This document shows, piece after piece, positions 13,385 through 25,450 of a DNA stretch of 64,000 bases; positions within the stretch are counted from its first letter, which is position 1, and every line of letters begins with the position of its first letter. The DNA is from Styela clava (taxonomy: Eukaryota > Chordata > Ascidiacea > Stolidobranchia > Styelidae): contig NC_135252.1 of assembly GCF_964204865.1 (NCBI RefSeq), forward strand, positions 4,898,001 through 4,962,000. The letters are read 5' to 3'. Below the pieces are notes generated by a model. That model did no database searches. It saw only the letters and a program-made list of their open reading frames with translations, and was not told the origin of the DNA. A program made the position numbers and the translations under genes.

Positions 13385-14320
13385 TCAAACTACAGGTTTT
13401 TTCTTAACATTCGGCTCATTGAGTCTAAGCGTTGCTCGCATAAATTCATACACAGTGAATGCTATCGCTTGCTGAGGTACAACTCTGATATAATTAATAC
13501 TAAGTCCCCGAAAAAGACCTCGTCTGATGCCATCTTTTTTATACACTGCCACCCAAGTAGACCATAATCTGTTATAATTGTGGGATTCTGGTAATAAAGC
13601 TGCAAGCTGCATTCTGCGTCTTGCAACATCACAAGGAAAAGAGATAGTCTGAGCGAGTGCACCAGCCAAACCCCCCACCAGCATGGAAGCCCATGGGCGA
13701 AGCATCAAGACTTCATCATTATAAGGGTCTTGTTTTGCCAGAAAACCAGGAAAATAGTCAATTCCAACATGCTTCAAAGTCTCAAAAGTGTAAAATGAAA
13801 ATCCAGCATAAGGAATCATTCCCACTAATGTTGCTGAAATACCACGATAGAATCCTCTAACCCCTCCTTCATTTGCATAAATGGTGGTAAAAGCGTCTAC
13901 AATACCTCCATAAACATGTTCACCTGTGATTTGATAAGCAAGTCTTGCACGTACCATATCCATAGGATATGTTGACAATACAGCTGCTACTCCAGCACTC
14001 GAGCCAGATATTAAATTGTTTATATGCCATTGTCCAAATAATCCAGTATAAAAGTTTCGAAATCTTTCAAATGCAAAAAACTGTATAGATGCATATGGAA
14101 ATATCCTAAGCATCATCATACTGTTGCCTTTCCACAGAGCCATTACACCTTCCCTTTTCACAATTTGTACAACTGTAGAAAATACTCCATGTTTCTTGTA
14201 ATATGGATGTTGGGCTTGTAGTAGGATCTTCACCCTGTCCATTGGAGCAATAATAGTTTTTGACACACATCCTGCCACTCCACCCGCAATCACTTGTTTA
14301 ACATTTTTAGAAGTACCCAT
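13385..14320 (-). CDS. slc25a16: SLC25A16-type mitochondrial carrier (single coding exon)
   Basis: Inner-membrane solute carrier of the SLC25 family. It resembles the Graves-disease carrier SLC25A16, linked to coenzyme A import into mitochondria; SLC25A42 is a near relative. The 311-aa product has three Solcar repeats with signatures at PMDRVK (P26), PMDMVR (P119) and PCDVAR (P229). SLC25A16-like stretches include KGNSMMMLRIFPYASIQF, GEHVYGG..AFTTIYANEGG and RRRMQLAALLPE. The whole frame is uninterrupted, although vertebrate orthologues have many introns, so intron loss or retroposition is likely. Full length and conserved motifs argue for a working gene. Confidence 0.9.
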   Translation of the reverse strand: MGTSKNVKQVIAGGVAGCVSKTIIAPMDRVKILLQAQHPYYKKHGVFSTVVQIVKREGVMALWKGNSMMMLRIFPYASIQFFAFERFRNFYTGLFGQWHINNLISGSSAGVAAVLSTYPMDMVRARLAYQITGEHVYGGIVDAFTTIYANEGGVRGFYRGISATLVGMIPYAGFSFYTFETLKHVGIDYFPGFLAKQDPYNDEVLMLRPWASMLVGGLAGALAQTISFPCDVARRRMQLAALLPESHNYNRLWSTWVAVYKKDGIRRGLFRGLSINYIRVVPQQAIAFTVYEFMRATLRLNEPNVKKKPVV

Positions 14321-15814
14321 TCAGTCATTTCCTATTGTTGAAATATTGATTCAACTTAGTATTCTAAAAATAAGACAAATTGTAATAATTCAAAAAAGTA
14401 GTGATTTTTAAGGCTGGGATTCTTTTGCTAAAACTACAAAAAAATTAAATTTTGACTAGACTGAGAAGATCCAACCTCCTCCACTGACATTATATATTCA
14501 TTCTAACCCAAATCCTTGTTGGTGGTGAGACAAACCAAACGATATTTCAGTGACTCATCAGATATTTTCTATGACGATTATAATGAAGCTGTATCAGAAT
14601 TAAAATAATGACTGATTCTAATTGACAAGACTTTTCTTTTTCGAGTTTTGAAAAACCTAATATTGATCCCTCTACTTGGTAATCCAAACCAAGTCTGTTA
14701 ACAAAGATTTAGTAAGTTCCAAATTCATTAAACAAGACATAAATAATTGTGTCATCAGGGAATATACAGATATAAGTCAAATGTGAATGATATTATCTGG
14801 AAGATGAAAATTAGGAGAATGTATGTCCCAAGGAGTGACCCACCAGTTGGACAATCCAGAAGATATTGGACATCAAGAACAACATTGATTTTGCATCCAG
14901 AGTGAAATGATATAATGATAGCAAAAGTCTGTAAGTATGACCAGTTGTACCATAGTATCAAATTAGATTAAAAAGAGGAGGGTTGGCATTTTAGCCATTC
15001 ACACAAATCCGACAAGATCAATCCTACTAATACTGTAATTAATAGGCGTTTTCTAATAATATCACTAGGACCAATGTAGCAATGGCAAGTCTGTTCCTAA
15101 CGCTCACTCCCTTCTGCCCTTAGCACGATGCACACTCGGCGCTCCGATTAGTCAGTTAGTAGATTTCTTGGGAAAACGCAGGAACTACAGGTACTAAATG
15201 GTCAATATGACGCATTAATGATCATCTTTCAGTCCCGATAGACTAAATCCACCCTTTCTTCCATAAATCGGCCCAGTACAAAATACAAATACACAATTAG
15301 ACATTGCATCAAAAGTCAGTCTGACGTCCAGCCATGTCTGCATGTACACATGTATAAAGCCGACGAATCTGCAACGGAAAAGCGAAACAAACGTACTATG
15401 GTAAGACGGTACAGTAGACCTATCAACGTGGAGTTAAAGATGGGTGAATACCCCACATTTCATATCGAACTCGACATGAAGGGAAAGGTCAATTGCGGAT
15501 AAAGTTATTCCCAAAGATTGCGCCTATGCGAATCGAAATGTGGGTCACAAAAATCGCGTTAGACATAACAGAATGTGTTACACATAACTACGGTAAAATA
15601 TGATTAAATATTTTACATATTGTCTTTAATATAAGAAATATTGTTGTAATGTAATGTATATAAATCAATACATTTATTTTACCTTTATATGTCATTTACT
15701 TTGTGTTATGTAGGGTCTACCTTTATTGTTACGTAATACGTTGCTACAATTTCACGTGCTGCTGTTCATTTATTTGCTGAACCGTAGCATTTCATTTACT
15801 CGGAAATTTTGGTG
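14321..15814. other. Intergenic, no gene seen
   Basis: About 1.5 kb without a supported exon. The minus-strand ORF at 14755-14961 has no motif. The SLC25A16-like promoter should lie just above 14320, but no clear core element is visible. Confidence 0.4.
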
Positions 15815-16660
15815 CATTCGGTATTCCACGAAAAATGTCCATACTTCCCAATGGCCGGCCACATTTTTGAGTGATTTAAAAAACATATAGTTTAATCACC
15901 TGATTCAAGTTTAGTAATAATTGTATTGTCGGGATCATATAATAATATTTTGTCAAACAAGGCCAAAATAAGAATTTTCCTTCAAAATTCATGAATGTCG
16001 GTATTCCACCTCAAATTTCTGTATTGTTCAATGGTCTTCCCACTTTTAAGTGAGACATCATAAAAAAACATATTGTGAAGTCATTTCAAACCAAGTTTTT
16101 GAAAAATTGTATGTCGGGAACAAAAATAATTCCTTATTAAACATGACCCAAAAACGAAATAAAATTCGTAAATAACGATATTACATTCGAAAATTCTATA
16201 AAAAATGCTGTACTTCCCAATTGGGTGCCACACTTTCAAGTAAGATATCCTGAAACAACATACTGTGAAGTTATCTCGCACTATGTTGTAGACAATTTTT
16301 ATTTCGGTAACACATACTGTAATATGTGACCGTACATTTGAACCCATGTACATTTGAACCCATGCGTATATCCACGGGTTCAATCTATATGCGGGTGCTA
16401 AAACCCATGGGTTAGGGTTAGTATGGGTTTAACTATCCGCGAAGCAAACAAAATTCCATAGGTGCAATAGCATACAGGTGCAATTGTCATGGCTTCAAAT
16501 GTACGTGGGTTCAAATGTAATGGAACCACTGTAATAATACTTAATAATTTAATTTACTTAATAATAATAAGTAAACGTGTCGGGAACATATAATGATATC
16601 TTGTCAAACAAGGCCCAAACAAGAATTTTACATCGAAATTCCTATATAACGATATCACAC
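15815..16660. repeat. Diverged tandem repeat, period about 183 bp
   Basis: Units begin near 15818 (CGGTATTCCACGAAAAATG), 15998 (CGGTATTCCACCTCAAATT) and 16183. Each carries 'tacttcccaat', then 'agtgagacatc', then 'gtcgggaacata', then 'gtcaaacaaggccaaa'. The third unit is interrupted by a MITE at about 16333-16531, and its end resumes at 16577 (GTGTCGGGAACATATAATGA). Confidence 0.7.
16333..16531. mobile_element. MITE with ACATTTGAACCC terminal inverted repeats
   Basis: The left end TACATTTGAACCCATGTACA (16333 onward) is inverted near 16500-16519 (TGTACGTGGGTTCAAATGTA). The right edge TGGAACCACTG reads CAGTGGTTCCA in reverse, a hAT-like terminus. It sits inside the 183-bp tandem array. The exact left edge and the target duplication are unclear. 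Confidence 0.55.
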
Positions 16661-16679
16661 TTCTCGGTCTCTTTATTTC

Positions 16680-17230
16680 AAAGCTCGGCATGCCCTCCAG
16701 CTCAAGCGTCACGATATTTCATTATTTAATAACAAGAGAGCTATGCTTAAATATATGGACACCTAGCGCCACATGATTTTGATGACGTCATAGCAGAAAA
16801 TAAAAGTAATAGCCTTCTGGAGAAAATTTCCATCTTTAACCACTGAAAATTTCAAAGCAATTAGTCCAGTAATCAAAGACAAAAGCGATTTCTTCAACAC
16901 GTGTCAAAGAACAAGAACAACATAATATTGAAACGATCGTTATGTCCACTACGTGTCCAATAATGAGGGTTACCTGAAGTTTTTCACACAACTCGAACCT
17001 AAGCCTTCTAATCTTAGAATTTAGGTTATTTTCACAGCGAATATGGCCTCATTCGTAAAAATTACGTATATCGAATAAAGCTAATTTAGCAACTTCCAAA
17101 AGCCAGTAGCATTCTCTTTCGCCCAATAGACGTGGTATTTAATTATTTAATAATAAAGAGAGTGACCTGAATTTTTTCACACATTTAAAATCTAGGCCTT
17201 CTAAGTTTTATAATTTAGTTTGGCTCAAGT
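16680..17230 (+). repeat. Dispersed repeat, shared with 24.7-25.5 kb and 37.6-37.85 kb
   Basis: The segment 16735-16960 (AGAGCTATGCTTAAATATAT to GAAACGATCGTTATGTCCAC) recurs inverted at about 37585-37850. Nearby blocks 'cctaagccttctaa' and 'agcgaatatggcc' recur as their complement near 25020-25090. No coding content. Confidence 0.6.
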
Positions 17231-18131
17231 TCGTGGACTGAAAGAAAATATTTTGACATTTTTGCTCTAACTCTCAATTAGGAGAGAGAGATTTTATTTT
17301 TTCGTCAACCAAAATAAAATAAGACAAGGATTTAGCAGATAATTACACTGAACGAATCCAAATAAATTGCCGCATATGTGATTAATTGACAGAAATGTTT
17401 CATTTCATGGCATATAGAAACACACTGCAAATGTAACTTACTTTAATTTGCCAAGTTAATGAAAACTAATCAGTCATTCGGGTCATGTCACCAAATTTTC
17501 CAAGAGTTAGGCCCAACAAGCATTATTCAGCATAATTATAATGATCAATGTTTTGTTTCCAGAGGAATGTCAAAGTAAAATATAAGACAAGTTAATGACA
17601 ATTGAAATATGTAAAGAATTATAATCGTACGAACATAACATAACAGTATGAATTGTATTGTACCTGCACTGGTATTGGCATCATTTAGTTCCGTATTATC
17701 GTTATTATCTCTACTGGTTTCCTAAGATATGGAATATGTTATGGGAGAAAAGCATCATGAACGAATCATCCTTCAAGTTGATTATTGCGGATACAGTTGA
17801 CACTTTATCGATAACGCTTATCCGATTTATCCTATGAGACTGGTTCACGCCACATCATTGTAACGGCACATACGTTTATGCCGATTCTATAGCTGATTTA
17901 TTTTAGCGTGGAATAGATGCAAGAAACGAAGTGATAAGAAAGGTGCATGGATAATAAAGTGGCAAAAAGAATCCGAATAGTGAAAGGATTAGGAATGAGG
18001 AAAATGGTCGATTACGACATGACAGCACCAATCAATATTAGCATATCAGTCCGTGTATTTCAACGCTGACAATAAATTTTTGTATATTTGTGAGAAATTG
18101 TACATGAATAGCCGAAATATCAGAGATGCAA
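17231..18131. other. Intergenic, no gene seen
   Basis: Low-GC sequence with no supported exon or clear repeat. It ends at the MITE that begins at 18132. Confidence 0.35.
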
Positions 18132-18300
18132 CTGTGGTGGGATTCAAATTTTTTGTCATCCGGTTCCATCACATATTTTTCAGCCGGTTCTGTTACAAAA
18201 AGTCATGTTTTTCCAATAACGCTAACCGGTTCGCTGATCTTATAAAATTTCGTGAGACGGTTCTATAGAACCGGTGCGAACCGGCTGAATCCCACCACTG
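18132..18300. mobile_element. MITE with CAGTGGTGGGATTC ends (hAT-like)
   Basis: Left end CTGTGGTGGGATTCAA; the right end GCTGAATCCCACCACTG reads CAGTGGTGGGATTCAGC in reverse. Internal motifs CCGGTTC and GAACCGG are inverted relative to one another. The CAGTGG terminus suits a non-autonomous hAT. No clean 8-bp duplication is left. Confidence 0.65.
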
Positions 18301-18552
18301 GTTGACATATTGTCCAAATGATTACGAGAACATTTCATTCAAGACCTAAGCATCGAATGCATACATATCTATGTAAACGGTGGTCCGAGATAGCACCACT
18401 CCATTCACCATTAGAGGTATAAATATGAAGCCATTTTGTCCCTCTAAAATTCAATCGGAGAAGAGTGCCATTATGTTCGACAACATTGTACTTTTTAAGA
18501 TTTCTGGCTAATTATTCATACAAATTATTGCGGATTATAGTAGCCGAGTATA

Positions 18553-21500
18553 ATGTCTGAGAGTTCATTGAACAATAAATCAAACTTTTCTGCGGAAAGA
18601 TCGTTGTCTCTCAGGTAATAATTTGTTTTGCATAGTTACAATGATTTGAAATAATTTATTTTAAATATTTCTATAGCTCTTATTTCCCCCCACATAGATA
18701 ACATTACAGATCTCTTCAAAATTAAATAGTTTTTAGAATTGCCAAAAGCACGGTATAGTGGCCCATCGTTGTCATTATTAAAATGTATAAAATAAAAAAC
18801 TGAAAGTAAAAATGAAATAAAAATACAAAACAAAAAATTAAAAATAAAAACGAAAATAAAATAAAACGGAATAAAAATATAAAAATGCAAAAAAAAAATT
18901 AAAGAAAACGCGATTAATATGAAAATATAAAAGCTAAGGCCAATAAAAAAACAGGAGCAAAGAAGTGACTGGAAGCATCTGGCGCCCATCAACAGCCTAA
19001 ACCCAAAATCTGCAAAATTTTTCAAAATAAAAACGCTTTTTTTATTCATTTATTTTTTCCATTTTTTTTATTCCGTTTTTATTTTATTTTTAATTTCTTT
19101 TTTTTCACAAATTTTTTTTCAATTTATTTTTAGTGTTTTATTTTACTTTTTTTTAAAATTTTACTAGTGACAACGATGGGCCACCATACACGTCATAGAG
19201 AAAGTAAACACCAAGCAATAATTGATGTTTTTATTTTCAGCAACATCGGCGCTCTTATGCATATTATTAAAGGCAACATTGGTGTTGGACTTCTAACGTT
19301 ACCTTGGGCAATGAAACATGCCGGAATTATCTTGGGGCCATTATTTTTTATAGGTATTGGAATTTTAACGGGACATTGCATGCATGTGTTGGTCCGGTGT
19401 TCAAGATATTTTACTGGGTGAGATTTTCATGCCGCATTTTATCATAGAAATTCCCGGAATAAAGTTTTTTTTATCATTTGTTTTCGCTGTTACATGATAT
19501 GAAAACTATACATTTTTATAATTCTGTGAACTATTTGTACTGAATTTACAGAAAATTAAGGCTACATTCAGCAGATTATGGAGAAGTTGCATTATACAGT
19601 GTGAAATATGGACCTATTAAGTGGATTCGCCCACATGCACCTCATGCCGAAATAATTGTAAATTTCTTCCTAATCACAAGTCAATTAGGAGCGTGTTGTA
19701 CATGCGTCGTTTTCATTGGGCAAAATATACGACAGGTAATTATTATGGGTAATAAGTTTATTTTTGGAATGCATCTGAAACATTTATCCGCATATTGCGA
19801 CTGTTTATACATATATCGCCTTTTATATATACCTTAAAACCGTTTTATACTTGGCTATTGAAATTTAGAGTTTGCAAAACTGAATCGTATGTATGTATGT
19901 AGTAGTTTGTCACTTATGAATTGTTACATTACCATTAACTTGGAAATGCGATCGAAAAAGAGATACTTTTATACAAAAGTTTATCGTAATGAAGTTTCGT
20001 TTTATTTGTCAACAAGTGTGCTTGATAAGATACCTGGGCTTCTACGCAACTTTGAGTCTTGATTAAACCCATAAATCAAAATGAAAAAAATCAGAAGCAC
20101 TTGTTTCTGGGCAATCGGATTATTTGTTTATTCTTGATGATACTACATATAGGTTTTACCTACTTTTGTCTGAGTGTTTCTTGCTAGTTAGTTAGTGACA
20201 CATTTAAACTTTTGCTGATAGATTATCGTTCCTCACTGGCAAGATGCTCCAGACGATCGTGTTTTCATGGCAATGTTCATTATTCCGATACTTCTCTTGA
20301 GTTCAATTAGAAATTTATCGTTGTTATCATGGTTTTCAACAGCTGCAAACATCGTTTTTTTAATATCGATTGGGATTATTTTAAGTTATACTATGCAGGT
20401 AAGTTTTTAAAAAACTTGGTTTTGTAACGAGGTATAGTCCATGTAAATAAATGCCTTCACAGATTAGAACAGTGGTTCTTAACCTTTTCCTATAGACACG
20501 CACCCCTGAGGTGACTGGGTATAAATATAATCCTTCGCACCCCCTCTTATTTCGTCGTTTTAATTGGCGCAAAACAGACTCATGGTGACGAGTGACGACT
20601 ATGCGGGCTGGGCATATTCGATTCCTGATGATTTCAGAATCGAATTTCGAATACTTGGGAGATATATATATATAATTGTATGCGACTTTTTTATTGTAAT
20701 TGGTCCTGTAAAGTGCAAACAAATAACAAATGAATTACTGGAAGCATAGAATACATCACTCAGACATATTACTGAGCCATCAGACACAAAAAGAAACATG
20801 CTTTATCAATGAATCACTATACAGAAAATAGTCACATGTCAGAATTGCTTTGAAAAAAATATGGATTTGTTAAAAAAAGTGGGCAATTCACCTCGACTAT
20901 TGGCGAAAAGAAAAAAAAAACAAGATGGCGGCGATTCGAAATTTTGATCTGTACCGATTCGAATAATTTACTATTCGGTTCGAAATGCCCAGCCCTAGTA
21001 ACGACTGACTAATCATCTTGTCATTGTATATTGTGGTCCTTGAATTGCGATCGGTATAACAATATTGTAGAATAATATTACAACATCTAATAAAAATTCT
21101 CTGCGAACGTTAAAAACCTACACTCTAAGAAATTTTACCGGCAATCGCCTGGCATTACTTTTTACTGGAATGGAGTTGTGAAATCTTTATGTCATTTTAG
21201 GGTAAATGTTATAAAAAGTTTCGGTAAGAACGCTGTATATCATCTGTGGATTCTTCAGGATATCACTAGTAATCCTTACAAGTTTTTACGGTGATTATCA
21301 CCGGCAATCCGTAGTAATGTTTACCGACGCTAGCCTGTGAATTCAACATTCGATAAAATTACATTCAAAATACCTTAAAAATTACCGTAAATAACCTGGC
21401 ACTACATAGACTGTAATTTACTTTCAAATTCTTCCTCACAAAACTGATATATTTATTGATTGGCCTTTTAATGTTGATTTGCCTTCCTTATTGTTCCTTC

Positions 21501-24128
21501 AAATAGAATTTTTATCACAATTCAATAACCAATATTTATGTGCATGCGATAGTTTTCTTGTCACGTTTAAAATATTATCATTTTTTTTTTGCTAAATATG
21601 AATTAAGACATGCACAACATGATTGTTAATTCTGGGCATTGTTGTAAACTGCTTGACTGAGGCAGACTGACTTTGTTCAAAAGAAACGAAACGTTACAAA
21701 ATTTGTATTGGGTCGCTGACCTTTATGCTTTCCTAATTATTTGTTTAGAATTTACCTCAACTTTCATCACTCCCAGCAACTGGGATTGTGACAGAATTTC
21801 CGGTCTTTCTCGGTTCAGCAATTTATATATTCGAAGGTATTGGAATTGTAAGTACCTATAGTTGTAAAGAACGAATTGCTATTAAAAAGTATATAGAGCT
21901 CCGTGCACGGTCATCTGAAGTCCCTGCAATTAAGTTTCTTATCTCACTCGGTGTTAACTACTTATCACTCACTACCTTTCAGGAGCCTTGCTTCCTGTGA
22001 ATATATTACGTATATTTGACATGAGCAAAGTACGTCCCGCGGACCAAATCCGGCCCGTTGAGTGATTCAATCTAGCCCGTCTGATGCTGCCATAAATTTC
22101 CACTTCTAATCAACTCAGCATGCACTAACATAGATGTGTTGTTATTGAAATCTGTATAGTGCAATATGCCTGTCAAATTAACGTTAACAAAACTTTATGC
22201 ACCCTCGCGTTTCAATTTAGTGCCGACGAGGTTTTGTTTACGTCCCTATAACGCTCTGTTAACGTTTTTATTTGTTCATAGCTTACGCATTCTCGCCATG
22301 TGATTTAGTCTATCGTTTTCCCATGGTAATATTGACGGCTAATTCATTACGCCTTACTTACATGGCCCGCCTGTCTAGGTGGGCAAAATGTTGGGCCCCT
22401 GGTCCAAAAACCTTGGCCACCCCTGTTCTATATATAAAATTTTAGCTTCACCACAAATTCATTCTTGGTTTATTAAAGTATAGGCCTATGTATTGTTGAA
22501 TTTTATCAGATTCTACCAATTGAAAATTCAATGAAAACTCCTGAAAAATTTCCTCTCGTACTATATATTGCGTGGCCGTTTTTGATCACCGTTTATTTTC
22601 TGTTCGGAGGATCTGGATATCTAAAATTCGGATCATCTATTTGTGGCGCCATAACCCTTAACCTACCTATCTGGGATCCGTGAGTATATTCTTACTATAC
22701 AAAAGTGTATTTTACAATCATTTTTTTTTACAAAATGCCACTTACAATAGACTACACCTTTCATGAAACTGTAAACTTTATATGAATAGTCTAATCGCCA
22801 GTTTATTTAATGTTTAATTTAAAATCACTTTTTAATTTATTTTTCCAGGTTGTACCAACTTGTTCGTATGCTGTACTGTTTTGTTGTTTATGTAACCTTT
22901 TCTCTTTGCTTCTACGTGCCGGTGGAAATTATCCTGAAATTGATTCAAAACAAAGTTCACACAATGCATAACTTCTACAATTTTCTTGTTAGGACACTCC
23001 TGGGGTTAGCAATATGTAAGGTTTCACGCTAAACTCTATACATATTTGTTTGTTTATTTTATTCATATTTGGTCTATTCAGCGACAAATAGTCTCTATTG
23101 AAAGCGAAAGAATTCAGTATGTTTTGTAGGGTGCATAAACATCTTATCACACCCATGACACATGCTATATCGCATTGTGCAGTTTTATTGTTCAATTGAT
23201 TTAAACATAGGAACAAATGGGGAAAATGGAATCATATTTAGACCATTTTCATGTAAAAAAAATGTGCCTCAACGCTCTTCTCACGCAACATTTGTTATGT
23301 GATTCAGGTGTGCTTGCTATTGGGATTCCAAACATAGGAGATTGTATTTCGTTGATCGGTGCATCAATGTCAACCTTTCTTGCTTTTACTATTCCCGTTA
23401 CCATAGAATCGTTAACTTTCCATAGCAAGGCGCTGGAACCCAAATTAGACGACGAAGAGGTTCGTCCTCTAATCGGGTAAGTAAGGTTATTGCAATCTTG
23501 ATTATTCTATTTTTAACAAATTTTATTGCATGCAAGCACAATAACAATGTAAATGAAATCAACAGCCGTAATATTATAAAATGTCCATGTGGCATTGGAA
23601 AGTTTGCACTGAGGCGATGTGCCATAGATGAATTTGTCATTCTTTATTTAGTATTTGATAGTTGGGTGTTAATATATTATTCCGCGACGTAGGAGAACAC
23701 TGGCACACACTTTATACAGCGACAACAACGAGTGAACTTGATCGAATAGTCAGCACAGCATCCGTGTTTTCCTCATGAAAATGGCAAAAAATGTTTTCTG
23801 CATGACATTGCCTAAATTCAGATGATTCATCTAGTCTCATAAAAATTAGTGTAAAACATATTGTACATGCAATTATTTTAATTTTAGAGAGGACAGACTA
23901 CCATTGAATTCAGAAAAAGATTTGACAAAGTGGAGAGTCGTAAAAAACACTTTCATTCTGATATTTGGTTTGTTGGGGGCATTTTTTGGAACAATGGCAG
24001 CCCTACGCAGTTTGATAGTTAATCTGGAACATCGTGATGTGACAGACAAATGCAACGGAGGACTTTACTCTTTGAATTTTTCAGAGAATGCGGCAACTTA
24101 TATCAATAGGACATCGATTCCCTTGTGA
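18553..24128 (+). CDS. SLC36-type proton-coupled amino acid transporter
   Basis: Multipass transporter of the SLC36 (PAT) group, which moves small neutral amino acids with protons at lysosomal or plasma membranes. Exons: 18553-18614, 19241-19417, 19552-19735, 20222-20398, 21749-21847, 22510-22679, 22849-23015, 23308-23476, 23888-24128. Phases close exactly at 481 aa, the usual family length (about 476-483). Hallmarks are LMHIIKGNIGVGLLTLPWA in TM1, GHCMHVLVRC, SQLGACCTCVVFIGQNIRQ, FPVFLGSAIYIFEGIGI, PIENSMKTPEKFP and a C-terminal LLGAFFGTMAALRSLI. Exon 2 starts at the AG at 19239-19240; the open frame continues upstream to about 19167, but that part belongs to an inverted-repeat element. The SLC36 member cannot be assigned. 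Confidence 0.88.
18756..19186. mobile_element. TA-flanked foldback MITE in SLC36 intron 1
   Basis: Ends TAGTGGCCCATCGTTGTCA (left) and, reversed, TGGTGGCCCATCGTTGTCA (right) are flanked on both sides by TA (18754-18755 and 19187-19188). This points to a Tc1/mariner-type target site. The interior is an A-rich arm (about 18786-18910) followed by its T-rich counterpart (about 19040-19160). The right end lies 54 bases before exon 2. Confidence 0.7.
20604..21000. mobile_element. hAT-like MITE in SLC36 intron 4
   Basis: GGGCTGGGCATATTCGA at the left is inverted as TTCGAAATGCCCAGCCCTA at the right. Flanks GTGACGACT and GTAACGACT look like a target duplication with one mismatch. Upstream at 20471, CAGTGGTTCTTAACC looks like another hAT terminus without a visible partner. 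Confidence 0.6.
22020..22432. mobile_element. hAT-like MITE in SLC36 intron 5
   Basis: The right edge GGCCACCCCTGT reads ACAGGGGTGGCC in reverse, with GGGCCCCTGGTCCAAAAACC just inside. The left side carries GCGGACCAAATCCGGCCCG. The layout resembles short hAT derivatives. The left boundary is approximate. Confidence 0.45.
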
Positions 24129-24469
24129 ACTCAACACTTGGCTGCTTGGGTGAAGGATCATTTGACTTACAAGATTCTAAAAATAATGTGAGTGAAGGTG
24201 ATTTATAGAGAAAAAAAATAATCTGCCAAAATATTGACTTGGTTGTCTGCAGTAGAATCTCTATCTGATAATTAGTGACTGTTGTATAAATATTTATTAA
24301 ATATAATATCGACGTTTCCAATTAACCTGAAAGCATTTTCGCAAATCAATCACTACAGAATTACTTTTGCTACCCTAATAAAAATATAAAAAGAAATTCT
24401 GTGAGAATAATTATTTTTTTGCTGAGTCGTCCTCAACTTCAATCTCAAAAAATATAAGTATGATCAATA

Positions 24470-24888
24470 CCTTGTCCCATTCCCATCCCATGGCAATTAT
24501 GCCTATCCCATCCCATGGGATTCCCGTTGGAACAAAATTCAATAAAAATTGTTAAATTTAGGTTTGGCGTTTACTAAATAGGACTTCATGTACAAATAGA
24601 CATGCAAAACAACAAAATTTACGGACTTTGTTAACTTTATATTCATAACTATTATACATCTGTCCATCAGCTCCTTCACGAAGTATATTGTTTATTAATG
24701 CTGAATATGTTTTGCTATTTATAACTAACATGAGAGCTATGCTCAAATATATGGAAACGAAGTCCATATCGAAATGTTTTACCATCATTTCTCCGAAAAT
24801 CATACGGTTTTCGTGTCCCATGGGAAATACAAATGTGTGCTGTCCCATCCCATGGGACGTTTCCCATGGACAAGCCTGGTAATACTAG
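24470..24888. mobile_element. MITE with CCCATCCCATGGG-rich ends
   Basis: The left side contains TTGTCCCATTCCCATCCCAT and CCCATCCCATGGGATTCCCG. The right side contains CCCATCCCATGGGACGTTTC and CCATGGACAAGCC, giving inverted TTGTCC/GGACAA ends. No coding capacity. Boundaries are approximate. Confidence 0.5.
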
Positions 24889-24989
24889 ACCAGTGGTTGT
24901 ATGCATCCATACAATGAGGAGATTGGCGACAAAATTTGCATGCCAGAAGATTTTCTCAAAAACTTCTACCTTGCTAAATATATGAACTA

Positions 24990-25450
24990 GCTTTTTTTAA
25001 TATATATATATAATTTTTACAAATAAGGCCATATTCTCTGTGAGAATAACCCAAATTCGAAAATGTAGAAGGCTTAGGTTCGAGTTAAAAAAAACTTCAT
25101 GTAACTTTCTTTGTTATTGAAAAATGAAATCTCGTGCCTCTTGAGAGAAAGGGTATGCTGCTGCTGGGCTTTGAAAATTGTAAATTTTAACTCTTTTTCA
25201 TATTTGTAATTTTGACAAATAACGCCGTGTTCAATGAAAGAATACCCTAAATTCCCAGTTTTATAAGGCGTAGGTTTGATTTGTGTGAAAAACTTCAGGT
25301 AACGTTATTTATTATTAAATATATATATATTGAAATCTCGTGCGTTTTGAGTAGATAAACATGCTGCTGGAACTCCTAAAAATTACCTCATTTAGCCTTT
25401 TTTCGATAAATGTAATTTAACGAATATAGCCATTATAGCTGTGGAAATAT
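24990..25450. repeat. Diverged tandem repeat, period about 205-245 bp
   Basis: Successive units carry 'aaggccatattctctgtgag', 'aacgccgtgttcaatgaaag' and 'atagccattatagctgtgg', each followed by 'aataacccaaatt'-like text, 'aaggcttaggtt', 'aacttcatgtaac' and 'gaaatctcgtgc'. It is related to the dispersed repeat near 17.0 kb in the opposite orientation. Confidence 0.6.

Noticed and set aside
18636-19049. 137-codon minus-strand ORF rich in Phe and Ile
   Set aside because: It is the translated A-rich arm of the TA-flanked foldback element in SLC36 intron 1.
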